This document shows positions 32,140-44,801 of a stretch of 64,000 bases of DNA, piece after piece. A program made the translations under genes and the position numbers. Within the stretch, counting starts at the first letter, position 1, and each line of letters opens with the position of its first letter. The notes beneath the pieces were generated by a model. It was not told where the DNA came from. It ran no database searches and saw only the letters and a list, made by a program, of their open reading frames with translations. The DNA is from Euprymna scolopes (taxonomy: Eukaryota > Mollusca > Cephalopoda > Sepiida > Sepiolidae): assembly GCA_024364805.1 (NCBI GenBank), contig CM044500.1:78283696-78347695 (forward strand), written 5' to 3'.

Positions 32140-32843
32140 TGTGATACTATAAAGTGATGTGGATTTGAGCCATTAAGTACTGAGAGGGGTGGAGTAGACA
32201 AACGAAGAGTAAATAGCTTAAAATAAACAAAGAAATCGGAAATATCCTACAATCAACAATAGATAGGAAATAGCTTTGAATAAACAAAGAAATCGGAAAT
32301 ATCCTACAATCAACAATATATAGGAAATAGCTTAAGAAAAAACAATAAAATCGGAAATATTCTACAATCAACAATAGATAGGAAATAGCTTAGAATAAAT
32401 AAAGAAATCGGAAATATCCTGCAATCAACAATAGATAGGAACCTACTGATAAAACAGGGAAGGACAGCTTCCGGTAGCCAGAGTGGAGTGGGCGACCTGA
32501 GAGACAGAGGAGACAGGCAGTTGACATCTAGATGCGCTTGACGACGGCTGGGAGTAGATAACGACAGCAGTTGAACAGTTATAGAGTTGAGTGTGAAATA
32601 GAGTCGTGGAAAATTTTAGAGTTTACTGCGAAACAGAGATAGACGAATGTAACATCAATAGGGCGGGGAGAAGACACAGACGCACTCACAAGTCCAACAG
32701 TCATTTTATATGTGAATATTGGCGTTTGTTTTTGTTCCTTTCTTTATTCATATTTCTATTTTGTGACCCGCGTGTGTTCTCATCGACTGTCGCCAACGGG
32801 AATAGAGGAATAGTCGAACGAAAAACCTACGATACACGACGTT
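32140..32843 (+). repeat. 5' LTR
   Basis: Starts TGTGATACTATAAAG, matching the 3' LTR at 40182. The last shared bases are ACACGACGT (5') and ACACAACGT (3'). A TGGGAGTCGGCGG sequence directly after it is a plausible primer-binding site, but I could not assign the tRNA. The LTR carries an internal tandem repeat at about 32220-32450. Confidence 0.85.
32220..32450 (+). repeat. Tandem repeat inside the 5' LTR, about 60-bp unit
   Basis: Four units built around 'gaaatcggaaatatcctaca' and 'atcaacaatagataggaaat'. The 3' LTR has the same array (about 40255-40455) with a different unit length and number, as expected when tandem units change after insertion. Confidence 0.85.
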
Positions 32844-32942
32844 GGGAGTCGGCGGTATGACGAGGGGGCACACGTGGGGTTACAATGGTGCCATTAGGCC
32901 AGAGACCCAACCTTGGGGCAGTTCCACGCCGAAACTTTTGAT

Positions 32943-33006
<64 letters not shown>
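32943..33006. repeat. (TA)n microsatellite inside the LTR element leader
   Basis: About 60 bp of TA followed by ATA repeats, between the 5' LTR and gag. A purine-rich GAGA tract follows at 33090-33130. Confidence 0.95.
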
Positions 33007-33019
<13 letters not shown>

Positions 33020-33539
33020 ACAGACGAGAAAAAACACGGGAACTCAAAAAGAATGTGAAAAGAAGAGAGCGGCCGTGTTATAGACTGGAAGAGAGAGAGA
33101 GAGAGGGAGAGAGAGAGAGGGGGGGAGAGATGGAGAAAAGGACACGTAAAAACAAAAGAAGAAAAACGGCCGAACAAAAAATACAAAAAACAAAACAAAA
33201 TGAAAACACACAAAAAAAGTGAAAAAAAGAAACAAACAAATAAGAGAGAGCTCGCGTTACAAACAAACAAAAAAGTCAGCAAGAAATCGATAGTGCTCGG
33301 TGGGTACAACATTTTTTTTTCTCTAGGGTCAACATTGTTTACTTTCTTTGATAAATCGTCTCGCGCGTTTGCATTTGTTTTTCGTGTTTTCATCTGCATT
33401 GGACCTATTTCGGGATTGTATCGTTAATACTTAGAATTTACCTGCATAGTTAATTGGTTTTCTACTGATTGTTGGGAGACAGAAATAGTCATGAATGAGG
33501 TTAATAGGGACACCGCGCCCCGTCATATCCTCTAAATTG

Positions 33540-34285
33540 TGTCAGGCGGATCAAAACTCCCAATATTTACGGGCAAAAGCGCAGAGTTTCAACCATGGGT
33601 AGAGGCGCTAACAAAGAAGGGCAGGATTCATCGATTAACACCTACTGAATTGGTCTTCCTGGCTTATGACTAGTATGGAGTAGTATCGGAATATATAGGT
33701 ATCTACCTAGATGAAGATACTGAGAGTAATTAGGCTGACTTGCTAGAACACTTGACTAACCACTACGGTGAATTTGTCAGTGCAGCTTATGCTGCTAGAT
33801 CCTTGGTGAGGGTAAAGCAACGGAAAGGAGAATCGCTTTCAGAACTGGCTAGTAGGGTTTTAAGACTAGCTAAATTAGCCTATAAGGATGCTGTTCAGAG
33901 GGAGGGGGAGGCAGTTCAAACATAACTAACCGAATATTATGCGGATGCACTAAGCAACCCGTTCGTGAGGGAAGACACTGTAAGAGCCGCTACCACCTCA
34001 CTAGTGGAGGCGTTCGCGGCCGCACCAAAAAGTTTAAGATTGTACAACAGACTAGAAGCCTCCCAAAGCCAATTACATGGACGGATAGAGGCCGGAAAGT
34101 AAAAACTGAGAGAGAGCAATGATGTTTGCGTTGGGGCTAGGAGCTTTGGGGTATATCGTCCACCAGCACATGGTGGAGGTCGCCGCCCTCAATAAGCAGG
34201 CTGGAAGGGACCGCCCCCAGGCCCAGGGATGGTAGAGTGCCGGGGGTGTGGCCAGCCTGGACACATGAAGAGAGAGGGTGCCTGG
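33540..34285 (+). pseudogene. gag remnant of the LTR element
   Basis: Shows capsid-like helical sequence (LLEHLTNHYGEFVSAAYA, KQRKGESLSELASRV) typical of Ty3/gypsy gag, and a short CRGCGQPGH zinc-knuckle-like piece near 34233-34259. Fossil, broken. Confidence 0.65.
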
Positions 34286-34349
34286 GAGAGGAGTGCGGGA
34301 TCAGGAGAAATATATTGGAGGAGGGGCCAGGGAAACGGAAGGGGACCAC

Positions 34350-35180
34350 CCAACAAGCTTCACTTTATTTGGACATGAACCAAATTTAAGTTGCAGGGTG
34401 CATGTAGGTGGGAGAGGGGAGGTACACGCATTATTCGACACAGGTGCCTCTATATCAATGATCAGATTAGAAGAGTTCTATAAATTCAGATTTCGGAGGA
34501 ATTTGCTAGAACCTTCAGATCTACGAATAGTACAGGCAGACGGGGGAGAAATCCAGGTCTCAGGTATGGTGCACCTTTCTGTGCAAGTAGGGGCGGAACC
34601 CATTAGGCAAAAACTTTATGTGACTCCCACTCTCTGTAAATCATTAATCTTGGGCAGAGACATGCTGGAGTATAATAGAGCAAAAATCAGTTTCGACCAA
34701 GCCCTACTAAAGGTTGGAGATAATGAGATATCTCTGAGGGTGCAGAGAGAAAGGGAATCTTTGGTGATGGCAACTGAAGATCTTGTGCTTCCTCCCCACA
34801 CAGTCATGGTCTGCAGCCGAAGTCTCTCTTTCACAGGAGAACCAGACCCGGGAACATACCAAGTTCTTGCCACTGACAACCCCCACTTGGTGAGGAAGAG
34901 TTGGCCTTGTAGGAGGTTATAGTGGAGGGCGATGACTCAGGTTACATACCGATTATGTTGGCCAACACGGCAAATGCTACCATAAAGGTTCACAAGAGGG
35001 AAAAGGTTAGAAGGGCCTTGCCGGTAATTCCCCAGGAGTTGGTAGAGCGTAGAGAAACCGTCGAATGTGAAAGTTCACAGCCTATAATCAAGAAGGAAGA
35101 AATAGTAGTCACGGCAGAGCACAGGGATAATATACTACATTTAGTGGCGGAAAATAGGGATATAGTGGCCAATTAAGACT
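34350..35180 (+). pseudogene. Aspartic protease region of the LTR element
   Basis: ALFDTGASISMI at about 34427-34462 is the retroviral-type protease active-site motif, followed by KSLILGRDML, which fits the ILG(R/K)D block. Downstream residues lead into the reverse transcriptase. Fossil. Confidence 0.85.
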
Positions 35181-36600
35181 CTGAGTTGGGCCGGATAAAA
35201 ACCGTTCAAATGAAAATAGACACAGGTGACCACCCGCCCATAAAAGTAAGGTCATATCGAACTCCTCTACAGAAACGAACCCTAGTGGAAGGTGGTGGCG
35301 GACAAGAAAGATGGAGGGCACAGGTTTTGCGCGGACTTCGGGGCTCTGAACAACATTACGAAACCACTAGCTTCCCAATTGCCGCGGATTGATGATATTC
35401 TCGCCCTGCTGGGGAATTCAACATACTTCTCCACTCTGGATTTAAGGTCTGGATATTGGCAGGTAGCTCTGGACGAAACAGATAGGGAAAAGGCTGCGTT
35501 TGCATGTCATGTAGGATTATATCAGTTTTGGGTCATGCCTTTCGGGCCCGCTAATTCACCAGGAGTCTTCCAGCAGTTCATGTCAATAGTGTTGGACGGA
35601 CTGGAGCAGTTCTCTATAGCATATCTGGATGATATTTCTTTTTTCTCTAGCAGTGCTGAGGAGCATATTCAGCACTTGCAAACTGTCTTCAGTTGGCTGA
35701 AAAGACATGGTTTACGAATTAAACTACTCAAATATCAATTCATGCAGAATGAGACTAGATATCTGGGGTTTATAATCAACGAAAGTGGTGTAAGACCTGA
35801 TACCGACAAAATTGAGGTGATTCGAGCGATGCCTGAGCCCTGCACCGTCAATGAGGCCAGAGGATTCATAGGGACGATTGGCTACTACAGGCGGTTGATA
35901 CCAGGATTTTCTAGGTTGGCTAATCCTCTCATTGATTTGACAAAAAAATATGCCCGCTTTAAGTGGACCATAGACTGGCAACGGTCATTTGATGCTTTAA
36001 AAAGGCAGTTGACGGTGGTACTATTGTTGGCTTACCCAGACCTGAGTAAACCTATGGTCCTATACACCGACGCCAGCGAGCAGTTTATCGGTGCTTTCTT
36101 TACACTCCCCTGTCATGGAAAAAGTGGTCCGATAGCGGGTATTCCAGAGGAGGTGCCAATCTATTTTTTGTCGCACAGACTTTCCCCTACTCAGCGGAGA
36201 TGACCTTTGATTGAGAGAGAGGCTTACGCTATAGTATATGCTTTACAGAAGCTAGACTATTATCTGAGCGGGGCTACCTGTATTATTAAAACCGTCCATC
36301 GACCTCTCCAGCATTTGTTTGAGGCAGAGTGGTCAAACGAGAATATCCAGCAGTGGGCACTTAAACTGAGTGGGTATAACTGCAAGATTGAATACCTGCC
36401 GGGCAGAGAGAATACCTGCGCAGATTTGCTGTCACAGAGTCCTAAGGTATTGGGACAGGAATCCATAAGCGGGATACCCGATGTGGATGATAGGACCTAT
36501 GCAATTAACGTCATCAACTCTTATCGAGCAAATGTTCATCCTGATGGTGAGGAGACAGGTAAGGGCATCCTGGTGCAAACATACCGTCTCAAGTGGTAAA
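35181..36600 (+). pseudogene. Reverse transcriptase and RNase H region of the LTR element
   Basis: Reverse transcriptase landmarks in order: RFCADFGALN, FSTLDLRSGYWQV, MPFGPANSPGVFQ, the catalytic YLDD, and TRYLGFIIN. The connection and RNase H follow: VLYTDASEQFIGA, YFLSHRLSP, EREAYAIVYALQKLDYYL and EYLPGRENTCADLLS. These are typical of Ty3/gypsy pol. Fossil, broken. Confidence 0.9.
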
Positions 36601-36779
36601 AGAGTGTGAGGTAGAGGTTGTGGGTGACACTGAGATTGTGGCACTAAAAGCAGCTCTGGAATCGGGAAGGCTGTCCAAGGCACGGGCAAGTAAGTTGCTC
36701 GCACAGGATGGATTATTATACTAAATCTCAAATCGAGATGAAGAGGTAAGGGCCAGGCTCTATGTCCCCAACTGCTAGG

Positions 36780-37560
36780 AAGCAAGGTAGTGAGACAGTG
36801 TCATGATGAGCTGGGATATATGGGCATCGACAAGACATACGAACTAATTAGCAAAAAGTATTTCTGGCCCAACCTGTATAAAGATGTTACTGCGTATGTA
36901 AATAGCTCCGTCACCTGCCAGAGTCGGAGTACAAAAAACAGACCAGCTCCACTCCAGGAAACAGATATCCCCGCTTACCCATTTGAGAAAATTAGTGTGG
37001 ACATCTCTAGTCCGTATGGTCAGACTCCTCGAGGGAATTTGTATATTGCCAGCTTTGTCGACTGGCTGACCAACTGGCCGGAAGCCTACACTGTGACTGA
37101 CAAAAGGTCTCAAACCGTTGCTATCTGATCCTCACGGAACTGTTCCCATGATATGGGGGGTCCTTTTGATTGTGACTGACAATGGGTCCGAAAGTGTAAC
37201 CGAGATTATGAGTGAGACTTTAAACAGTTTGAACATAAGACATATTGTCACGTCCCCCTATCACCTACAGAGCAACGCCAAGGTAGAACGCTTTCATCGC
37301 TTTTTTGGGTGATATATTATCCAAATTAACGGATGTGGATAGGGAAAATTGGGATCTGTACCTAATCCAAGCACTGGCCGGCGTGAGGTTCTCATTAAAC
37401 GAGACAAGAGAATTCTCACCTTACTACATGCTATTCGGAGGTGATATTGTTTTGCCCTTGGATAACCTCTTAAGGCCTCGCAGGTAGTATATGGGTGAGG
37501 ATCACTATCGCGATAGCATAGACCAAGAACACAAAACATTTCCACAGGCTCGAAAGCGGA
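36780..37560 (+). pseudogene. Integrase region of the LTR element
   Basis: An H-H-C-C-like N-terminal part (RQCHDELGYMGIDKTYELI, SSVTCQS), then the catalytic core with SVDISSPYGQTPRGN, VDWLTNWPEA and VTDNGSE. The C-terminal part continues as SPYHLQSNAKVERFHR and ends about 37560, with a further chromodomain-free tail to about 37800. Fossil, broken. Confidence 0.85.
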
Positions 37561-37799
37561 TGCGACGATTCCAGAAAAAACAGAAATAAGGCCATCAATA
37601 GGAACACACAGGATGTAGAGTTAGATGTAAGAGACCCGGTATATTACTGCACTCATGTGCGACATGGGAAATTGGACCATAGGTGGAAACCTTACTTTAG
37701 AATAATAGAAAAAACAAGTCCCGTTACTTTTGTTGTATGGAATCAATTGGCCGGGAAAGCGAGGAAGGCGCATGCAGATGATCTGAAGCGGGCAGAACT

Positions 37800-38720
37800 C
37801 AGGAAGTAGACACCACCAAATTCGATAGAGGGTATACGAACTACTAGAAGAGCAACCCTCGCTCAGTCTGCCTCGGAAACTGATTCAGATCAGTCAGATT
37901 CAGCCGATGTGGATCCGGTGGGTCCTGATTCTGATTTGGACTTGCCTGCTTACATGAACAGGGAAGATCGTGAGGTGGGAGTGCGCCCAATCCCCAGCCA
38001 AATTTGGAAGAATGGAATTCTGAGGGCGAGCTTCCCTTGGCTAACCTGTTGAGACGGGAGCTCCCGAACCCTCCAGAGAGTTATGATGACGAGGAGATAT
38101 CCCTTAGTGTTCTAAAGGCCAGAGCTGCAAAGTAGAGACATACACTTGAACATAATGTATCCCTTTCAGTCAGTGTCTGGCAAATGATTTTCAAAAACAA
38201 GAAAGGGGGATATTTTCTTTTATCGGGGGCGGGGGATTTCACTGCGTGTATGCTTGACCGCCAATAATCGGGTTTCTTATTGCATTTCAGGAAGACTGTG
38301 GAGGGTCATAAGGGGCATCCCTCCCCTGGCCATTATAAGATTACATATGGGATGTTCGGCCTTTAGGAAGTCTATTACTCATCCACCCTACTGCCAGGCA
38401 GAGGAAAAGTTTGAGATACAGGACTCGCTCTTGGCACTAGCGAACATTTCTTCCAGTCAATGGATGAGCCTGTGGAACCGTTAGTGGGGGAAGTGGCCAA
38501 TGTGACCCTGAGTAGGCTCCCTAAATTACTGAAACACGTAGAAAAAATAGATTTGCAGGAACTAGTTAGTATGTTAGAAAGGATGGGACAGACGGGCGCT
38601 AGTGGAGGCATGAACCCAACAAGTATCCTAGTTTGGTTTTTGGTCGGAGTAAATGGTCTAATGATAGTTGTAGCATTAGGAATAATAATTCATAGGAAAC
38701 AATGCGGGTGATCACCGAGG
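37800..38720 (+). pseudogene. Region in env position of the LTR element, with a membrane-segment frame
   Basis: Acidic, serine-rich sequence (SETDSDQSDSADVDP) is followed, at 38460-38711, by a frame with a coiled-coil-like stretch (SRLPKLLKHVEKIDLQEL), a strong hydrophobic segment (ILVWFLVGVNGLMIVVALGI) and a short basic tail (HRKQCG). The order resembles the C-terminal end of an envelope-like protein: heptads, membrane anchor, cytoplasmic tail. Envelope identity is an inference from position and shape, not from sequence similarity. Fossil. Confidence 0.4.
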
Positions 38721-39639
38721 GCAAGGTATGCCAGCGGGAGACGTCAAGATCGAGGAGGGTAGATTGTTGGCCAACACGAGAAATGAGGAAGAAAGCGGCA
38801 TGAAGAGGGTGCAAACGCCAACCAACCGAAGGTACAGTCCGGACAACGACTGAGATTCATCCCAGTTCATGTGGGAACCGACAAATGAGAGGACATGCAT
38901 ACTATGTGGAAAGGGATCGAGAAGACCCTTCACTTTAAAGATAAATTTTCCAAAAATACCAAACAAAGAGACACTCACAGTGAAAATTTCTTTTTATTGA
39001 AATTGTCGTCTATATGCAAACAAAAAATGGAGATTGTTTAAACATTTTTTCTGTACACACACATACGAAATTTATATTTTAATTGGTGTTAAAGAGAATA
39101 GAAAAATAAGAGAATTATCTTGATTTTTAGGAAAAACATTTTGGCCATGCATAAAAAAACTGCTTACGTGAATGTTTATGTATTTCTTACGATGAAGATT
39201 ACATATGTTTCTTGCTTGTAAAATTGCACACCGACTTCTTAATAGATTAGTGCAAGGAATGAGAAAAATTTTAAAAAAAAAGAGACTTATAATTGTTAAA
39301 TGCTATTTTTGCAGGTTGTCGGTTTTATTGTGTTGAATTCTATTGTTTTAGTGTTGTCGAAAACAGAAACAATAGAGAAGCAAATTTTGTTTTGGTAAAA
39401 TGTTACTTGTTTTTTTAATAATATTGCAAGTGTTATTTAAGTAAAATGTATAAGATTGTCCTTCTTATTGAAAAAATGGCGAGAGACTAGACAGGTTCGG
39501 GTGTGTGTGCACAAAGTTTTTTCGCTGGGAGGTGACAAAAAAACCTCCTGATTTTTTTAGGGGAGGGGGAGAAAGGGAGAGAGGAGAGTGCCCCTATGCC
39601 TATTACAGTTGAGGTGATTAGAATTTCTCATGATTTTAT

Positions 39640-39850
39640 TTTTTGGAGGGTGGGGCGAAATATTGTGGAGGTGGTTAAAATTCCTCCTGTTTATTTTCGG
39701 GAGGGTGGGGCGAAATGGCGGAGTGCCTGTTATTTTGGAGGTGGTTAAAATTCCTCCTGTTTATTTTTGGGAGGTTGGGGCGAAAGGGCGAAATGCCTGT
39801 TATTTTAGAGGTGGTTAAAATTCCTCTTGTTCTTTTTTTCTACTTCGATG
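39640..39850 (+). repeat. Tandem repeat in the 3' part of the LTR element
   Basis: About three units of roughly 70-90 bp sharing 'gaggtggttaaaattcctcc', 'tgtttatttt.ggga' and 'gtggggcgaaa.ggcg'. Non-coding, upstream of the 3' LTR. Confidence 0.85.
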
Positions 39851-40181
39851 GATGGGCGAGGTTGAGTTTTCCTCTCTGGTATGAAAAGTTGTACAAGTTG
39901 TCTGGAGCCAGCCAAAAAAGGAATTTCTTTGAAGAGTTGCTTTTTACGGGTATTTAAATATCCCTGGAACACCGGGAGAGTTGGGTGCACACCTGTGGTT
40001 CTGGTTTGGAAATTATACGCCGAATGTCTGGGTGTTTTTTTTGTTTCTGTTTTTTTTATGTGACGGACATATCTCTGGTGTTTCATTATTCATGTAATAT
40101 GTATGAATTTTATGTAATTTATGTTATGATTTTGTGTGTTTGTAATTTATGTAATAAATGACAAGTTGGGCATGGGAGGTG

Positions 40182-40902
40182 TGTGATACTATAAAGTGGC
40201 CCTGGGGTGGATTTGAGCCACTAAGTGCTAAGAAGAGGGGGAATAGACAAAGGAAGAGGAAATATCCTACAATCAACAATAGATAGGAAATAGCTTAGAA
40301 AAAAAAAGAAATCGGAAATATCCTACAATCAACAATAGATAGGAAATAGCTTAGAAAAAAAAAGAAATCGGAAATATCCTACAATCAACGATAGGACATA
40401 GCTTAGAATAAACAAAGAAATCGGAAATATCCTACAATCAACAATAGATAAGAAATAGCAAACAATAACAATAGAAACCTACTGATAAAACAGGGATGGC
40501 AGCTTCCGGTAGCCAGGGTGGGATGGGCGATCTGAGAGGCAGAGGAGACAGGCAGTTGACATCTAGATGCGCTAGGCGACGGCTCGGAATTGAAAACGAT
40601 TACAGTTGAACAGTTATAGAGTTGAGTGTGAAATAAAGTCGTGGACAATTTACAGTTGACAGTGAAACAGAGATAGACGAATGTAAAATCAATAGAACGG
40701 GGAGAAGACACACACACACACTCACAAGTCCAACAGTCATTTTATATGTGAACATTGGCGTTTGTGTTTTCCTTTCTTTGTTCATATTTCTATTTTGTTA
40801 ACCGCGTGTGTTCTCATCGACAGTCGCCAACGGGAATAGGACGATCTTGTCATAATAGGAATAGAGGTATAGTCGAACGAAAAAGTCAGGGTACACAACG
40901 TT
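40182..40902 (+). repeat. 3' LTR
   Basis: Matches the 5' LTR throughout, including the tandem array and the block 'tccggtagccag', 'gaggagacaggcagttgaca'. Contains a few small insertions relative to the 5' copy. Just before it, GTTGGGCATGGGAGGTG is the likely polypurine tract. Confidence 0.85.
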
Positions 40903-41239
40903 TTTGGAATTTTGATCAATAGTACCTGAGATTTAGAACGTATAAACTTGGCAAAAAGATTGTATATCCATATATGAATATATCTATACTGGAAGCCAAA
41001 TTGTAAACTGAAATGCTCATATCTTCGTTTCTATTGAACGGAACTCCAAAGAAAATGTTCCGGCTTTGTAGGGTTATAATACTATTCTATGGTCAACATT
41101 TTATGACAATTGGTTTAGAAAACATTGATTTTCAAACCAATAAAATATTCCTTAATTTGTCTACATTTGTTTATATAGTGTCCTAAAGTAGGCTTCAGTT
41201 TATCTGCTTCAATTTTTCTCCTGTGGCCTTACCAGGCCA

Positions 41240-41273
<34 letters not shown>
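40903..41273. other. Non-coding flank with a perfect hairpin
   Basis: No coding signal. GTGGCCT-TACC-AGGCCAC (41223-41240) is a perfect 7-bp stem directly followed by TAA and a (TA)n run at 41243-41271. It resembles a hairpin transposon terminus, but no partner end is found. Confidence 0.5.
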
Positions 41274-41276
<3 letters not shown>

Positions 41277-41482
41277 GGTGACCCCCCCCCAAGAAAAAGA
41301 GGGCATTCAATTGTTTTTCTGAGCATTTTACAGTCAACGGAAAAAAAACGGCCAAATACCCTAGATTTTTGATGTGATGTTTTGAATATAATAAAGTAGT
41401 TATGGCCAAAGTTTCATTTCATTCGGACAAAACACTAAGAAACGGGACCTAATTAGAGTTGGGGCCCGTTTTTTGGGTCAGC

Positions 41483-41485
<3 letters not shown>
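41274..41485. mobile_element. Tc1/mariner-like MITE, about 212 bp
   Basis: The left end CAAGGTGACCC and the reverse complement of the right end CAGGCTGACCC form 11-bp inverted repeats with three differences. Both flanks are TA (microsatellite). Internal sequence is non-coding. The CAGG.TGACCC start is typical of mariner-type termini, but no autonomous partner with this end is in the window (the element at 30641 has CAGGGTGAAC). Confidence 0.6.

Positions 41486-41486
<1 letters not shown>

Positions 41487-41561
<75 letters not shown>
41487..41561. repeat. Compound (TA)n/(TG)n microsatellite
   Basis: TA units followed by TG units, at the right border of the MITE. Confidence 0.97.
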
Positions 41562-41564
<3 letters not shown>

Positions 41565-42715
41565 AATAATTGGTTGTGAACATGAGCTAATTACGTTATT
41601 TGTCACGACTTTCGTCCAGGCAACATAATTTATGATGATGGAAAACGTTAAAGCATTTGAATTTTTTTTATTCTTGCTATCAATCAGTCAACCTTCGTGT
41701 TAGGAATCCAATCTTCGTAATAAATGAAGTAAACACAGCAAAGTGTCGTCTTGTAATTACATCACGCTAAGCAGATTGCCTCGTCGTAGTCCGTTGGTCG
41801 GTACATTCAGCGCAGAGCAACGCGATGTGAACGCCATAACACGTCGTCAACAAATTTATTGCCGGTTGTTATTCATTGCAAAATATATCAATCATCGAAC
41901 TTTATTTGCACCTCGTGTCTATATGTTACATAAACAAAGTGTTTCAGACATTATTGACATTGTTTATTGTGCTCGCGGGTGTAATTACTTATTAAGTCGA
42001 ATATTTTTGTCTACAGCAAATATCCGATTATAAGTTGTTTTTTCCCTCCAACTGTAAAGCTTTATTTATTTACACATGTATGTGTGTTTTATACCAATAC
42101 ACCGAAATGAATAAAAATGTAAATGCACAGTAAACTTATGAAATTTTAAAGTGTTAAATAGCCATTCGAACTTTTATCACATAATATGGAAGGACAAATG
42201 TGTAATAATCCATACTTGAAAAAAAACTTGTAATTCCAGTTATTTTCCTAATATTTTTTTAAGTATTAAAAGTACCTGTATTGTTTGAGAGCAAAGTCTG
42301 CTCAGAGTATTTCTGGAGTAAATACGAGAATATTTGATTTACTAAAATACAATATAAAGTTATTTACCCAGGGTTTTACTCCGCGTATGGAACCTTGTTA
42401 ATGTAAAAGTACACAAAAGAATAGCATTTGTTTTCCATACGTATCACTATTGCGTTAATGGTTCTTCCATACCGAGGGAACGCCGTCTGAACGTGTTCAA
42501 ATCTACCTCGAAAAAACAGAACGTTAAGACAAAACTTGTTGGAAGACAGAAGGAATTTATTCAAATTAATCGTCGTTTCAAATCACTGTGATATATGGAA
42601 AGACAGAAAGAGTTCGGTAATCACTGTTCAATCATATCATATCGGGACGTTTTCGAATTAAGATGTTTACACGTATAATTCTGCTAATGATCGGCCGACT
42701 TTTCTCTGTTGCTCG

Positions 42716-42755
<40 letters not shown>

Positions 42756-44724
42756 GGGACATGTACCGTCACATCTGTCCCTAAAATTTGCTATTGTTGA
42801 GCAAGTTTACACATACATTTATTTTCTACTAACCCTCCGATATACTAGTATATTTTACTCAACTTAAATTTTATATTGTTTCCTTGAAGGTTCTACACAA
42901 ATTTAGTTAAAAAGCGACTCCTCTTTCAAGCGATTATAACTTCAATATAAATTACACCACATTGTAAAGCATTGTTCAGAGAGACAAGAATTTAACACTA
43001 ATAAAATTTCCTCCACTTAGAACTACTATATGGCAAAATATGGATTGCTGAAGAGAGCAAGCGATCAAAATACGCTAATCATTGAGATATATGCATATTT
43101 CAATCGATCGCGTTCGTAACGATTGCGGCAATACCTCGCCAAGTGTAATATATCAACAGCCATACTTTATTAATATGGCCAATCACCGTGTATTACTCTG
43201 CAGTTAATTAGCCTCAAAAACGCCATCCATTTCAACTATTCGGCGAAACACCTTGTATCTCCCTAGTGAAACCGCAGAAAATTCAATGAAACTCCTCGGT
43301 ATGGCAAATATCGGCTTTTGGAATTTATTGCTTGAACTTTAAACTTTAAGTGTTATTTTGTTTAATAATAATATAATGAGAACAAGGATTATTCCATTAA
43401 CAGATTAAATCAATTTAGTAGAAATATGTTTGAAGTTTATTTTGACATAAAATATGAAATCAGGAAAAATATTTGCAAATATGTACTACTTGCATATTGA
43501 AATGTTACTAATTATATTGGATGTTCCAATAAAATCACATCTAATTCTTCTTTAAGATTCTGAAAAAAATAAAAAGTGAAACTCGACAAGTAATTTTTCG
43601 GTGTTAAGAGAACTTTAATCTCGGAAAATGGTTTCCCCAATTGTTCTAAGTTATATATATATATATATATATATTGAAGTCACAGTAAATAGTGTGTCGT
43701 ATGGACAACGATAGGTCTGTAAACTATATGTATTTGAATGTAAAAACGCACACAAAAACCGAACAGTAGTATATATTCTATATAGAAATTACAGGAGACA
43801 ATTTGGGTTATTTTATATGCATTTCATACACTGAATATAAACATGACACTGTGAACATACAGCAGACGATATGACACGGATACTATACAGTAAAGAGAAC
43901 TGTCTAACATATTCTATATAACTATAAACTTGAGTTATTATATCTCTGAATTGATATTAAAAGCCCAATTTTTCTGTTTAAAGATTATAAAACGAATTCC
44001 TTGATTTATCCATGCATATGCGAGCGACTATATGAAGATAAAAGAAATTGCATATTCCTTAAAAATCGAACGCTTATTAATTAATTTTTTATGGTTTCGT
44101 TTTAGATGATTGGTTTCTTTTACTTATTACGTTACATTCTTTTTATGCTCATTTTCTACATTCCGCATAATTGCGAAAATTTTTAGGTGGCATTGTTTTA
44201 GCACAAGGATCTACATACATATGTGAGCTTGTCGATGTGTGTGGTAAAAATCTATACCGAACTCCTCTGTTAATATTTGGTTTACAGAGATGAAATTTGA
44301 TATATAGGATATTTCTCTATAGCTCGCATTCGATTTTTTTATTAGCTAGTAAAATCTATTGCCAATTTGTCAAAATTGAAAACATAACAGATCACGTTGT
44401 CAGTCAAATTAAGTATTCCTCATGCTATTATTTCTTCGACATGCTCGAAATTAAAATTTCTAGCTCAATATCGCTTAATTTGTTCTCTCGTATCTATTTG
44501 TCTGTAACTCAAACAGTAACAACAATATACGAGTGCTTAATGTTTTGGTTTCGATTCTAGGGGATAGTATTCAAGTCATATTTTATAACTTCTGAAATCA
44601 TTACTATATAATTACACATAATCTATAGCGAATTGGCTCTACTTTAATAAATAAAAATACGCATAGATTAAAACATAATGTTATTCGTATTTTCCGACCA
44701 GGAAATAATGGGTAATCTGCTAGT

Positions 44725-44726
<2 letters not shown>
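41562..44726. other. AT-rich stretch, no gene seen
   Basis: No coding or element signatures are recognised. The 96-codon open frame at 41743-42033 has no recognisable domain. Small repeats: (CT)n at about 42714-42755 and (TA)n at 43652-43673. Confidence 0.5.

Positions 44727-44798
<72 letters not shown>
44727..44798. repeat. (TA)n microsatellite
   Basis: About 72 bp of TA. Confidence 0.97.

Positions 44799-44801
<3 letters not shown>

Larger units (their letters stand above)
32140..40902 (+). mobile_element. Ty3/gypsy-like LTR retrotransposon or endogenous retrovirus-like element, old and broken
   Basis: Two direct LTRs of about 700-720 bp enclose a gag-pol arrangement in the usual order: gag, aspartic protease, reverse transcriptase, RNase H, integrase. 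After the integrase lies a region in the position where env-bearing relatives keep env. The LTRs are about 90 percent identical by eye, so the insertion is old. Coding parts are broken at roughly ten places. I see no clear target-site duplication. Class is Ty3/gypsy from domain order (integrase after RNase H) and RT motifs. The clade was not determined. Confidence 0.9.

Noticed and set aside
33091-33130. GA-rich tract in the LTR element leader as a regulatory site
   Set aside because: It is an ordinary simple repeat next to the TA array. Nothing links it to regulation.
41223-41273. Perfect hairpin followed by CTAA as a Helitron 3' end
   Set aside because: The stem overlaps the CTAA instead of lying several bases upstream, and no 5' end or second copy is visible.
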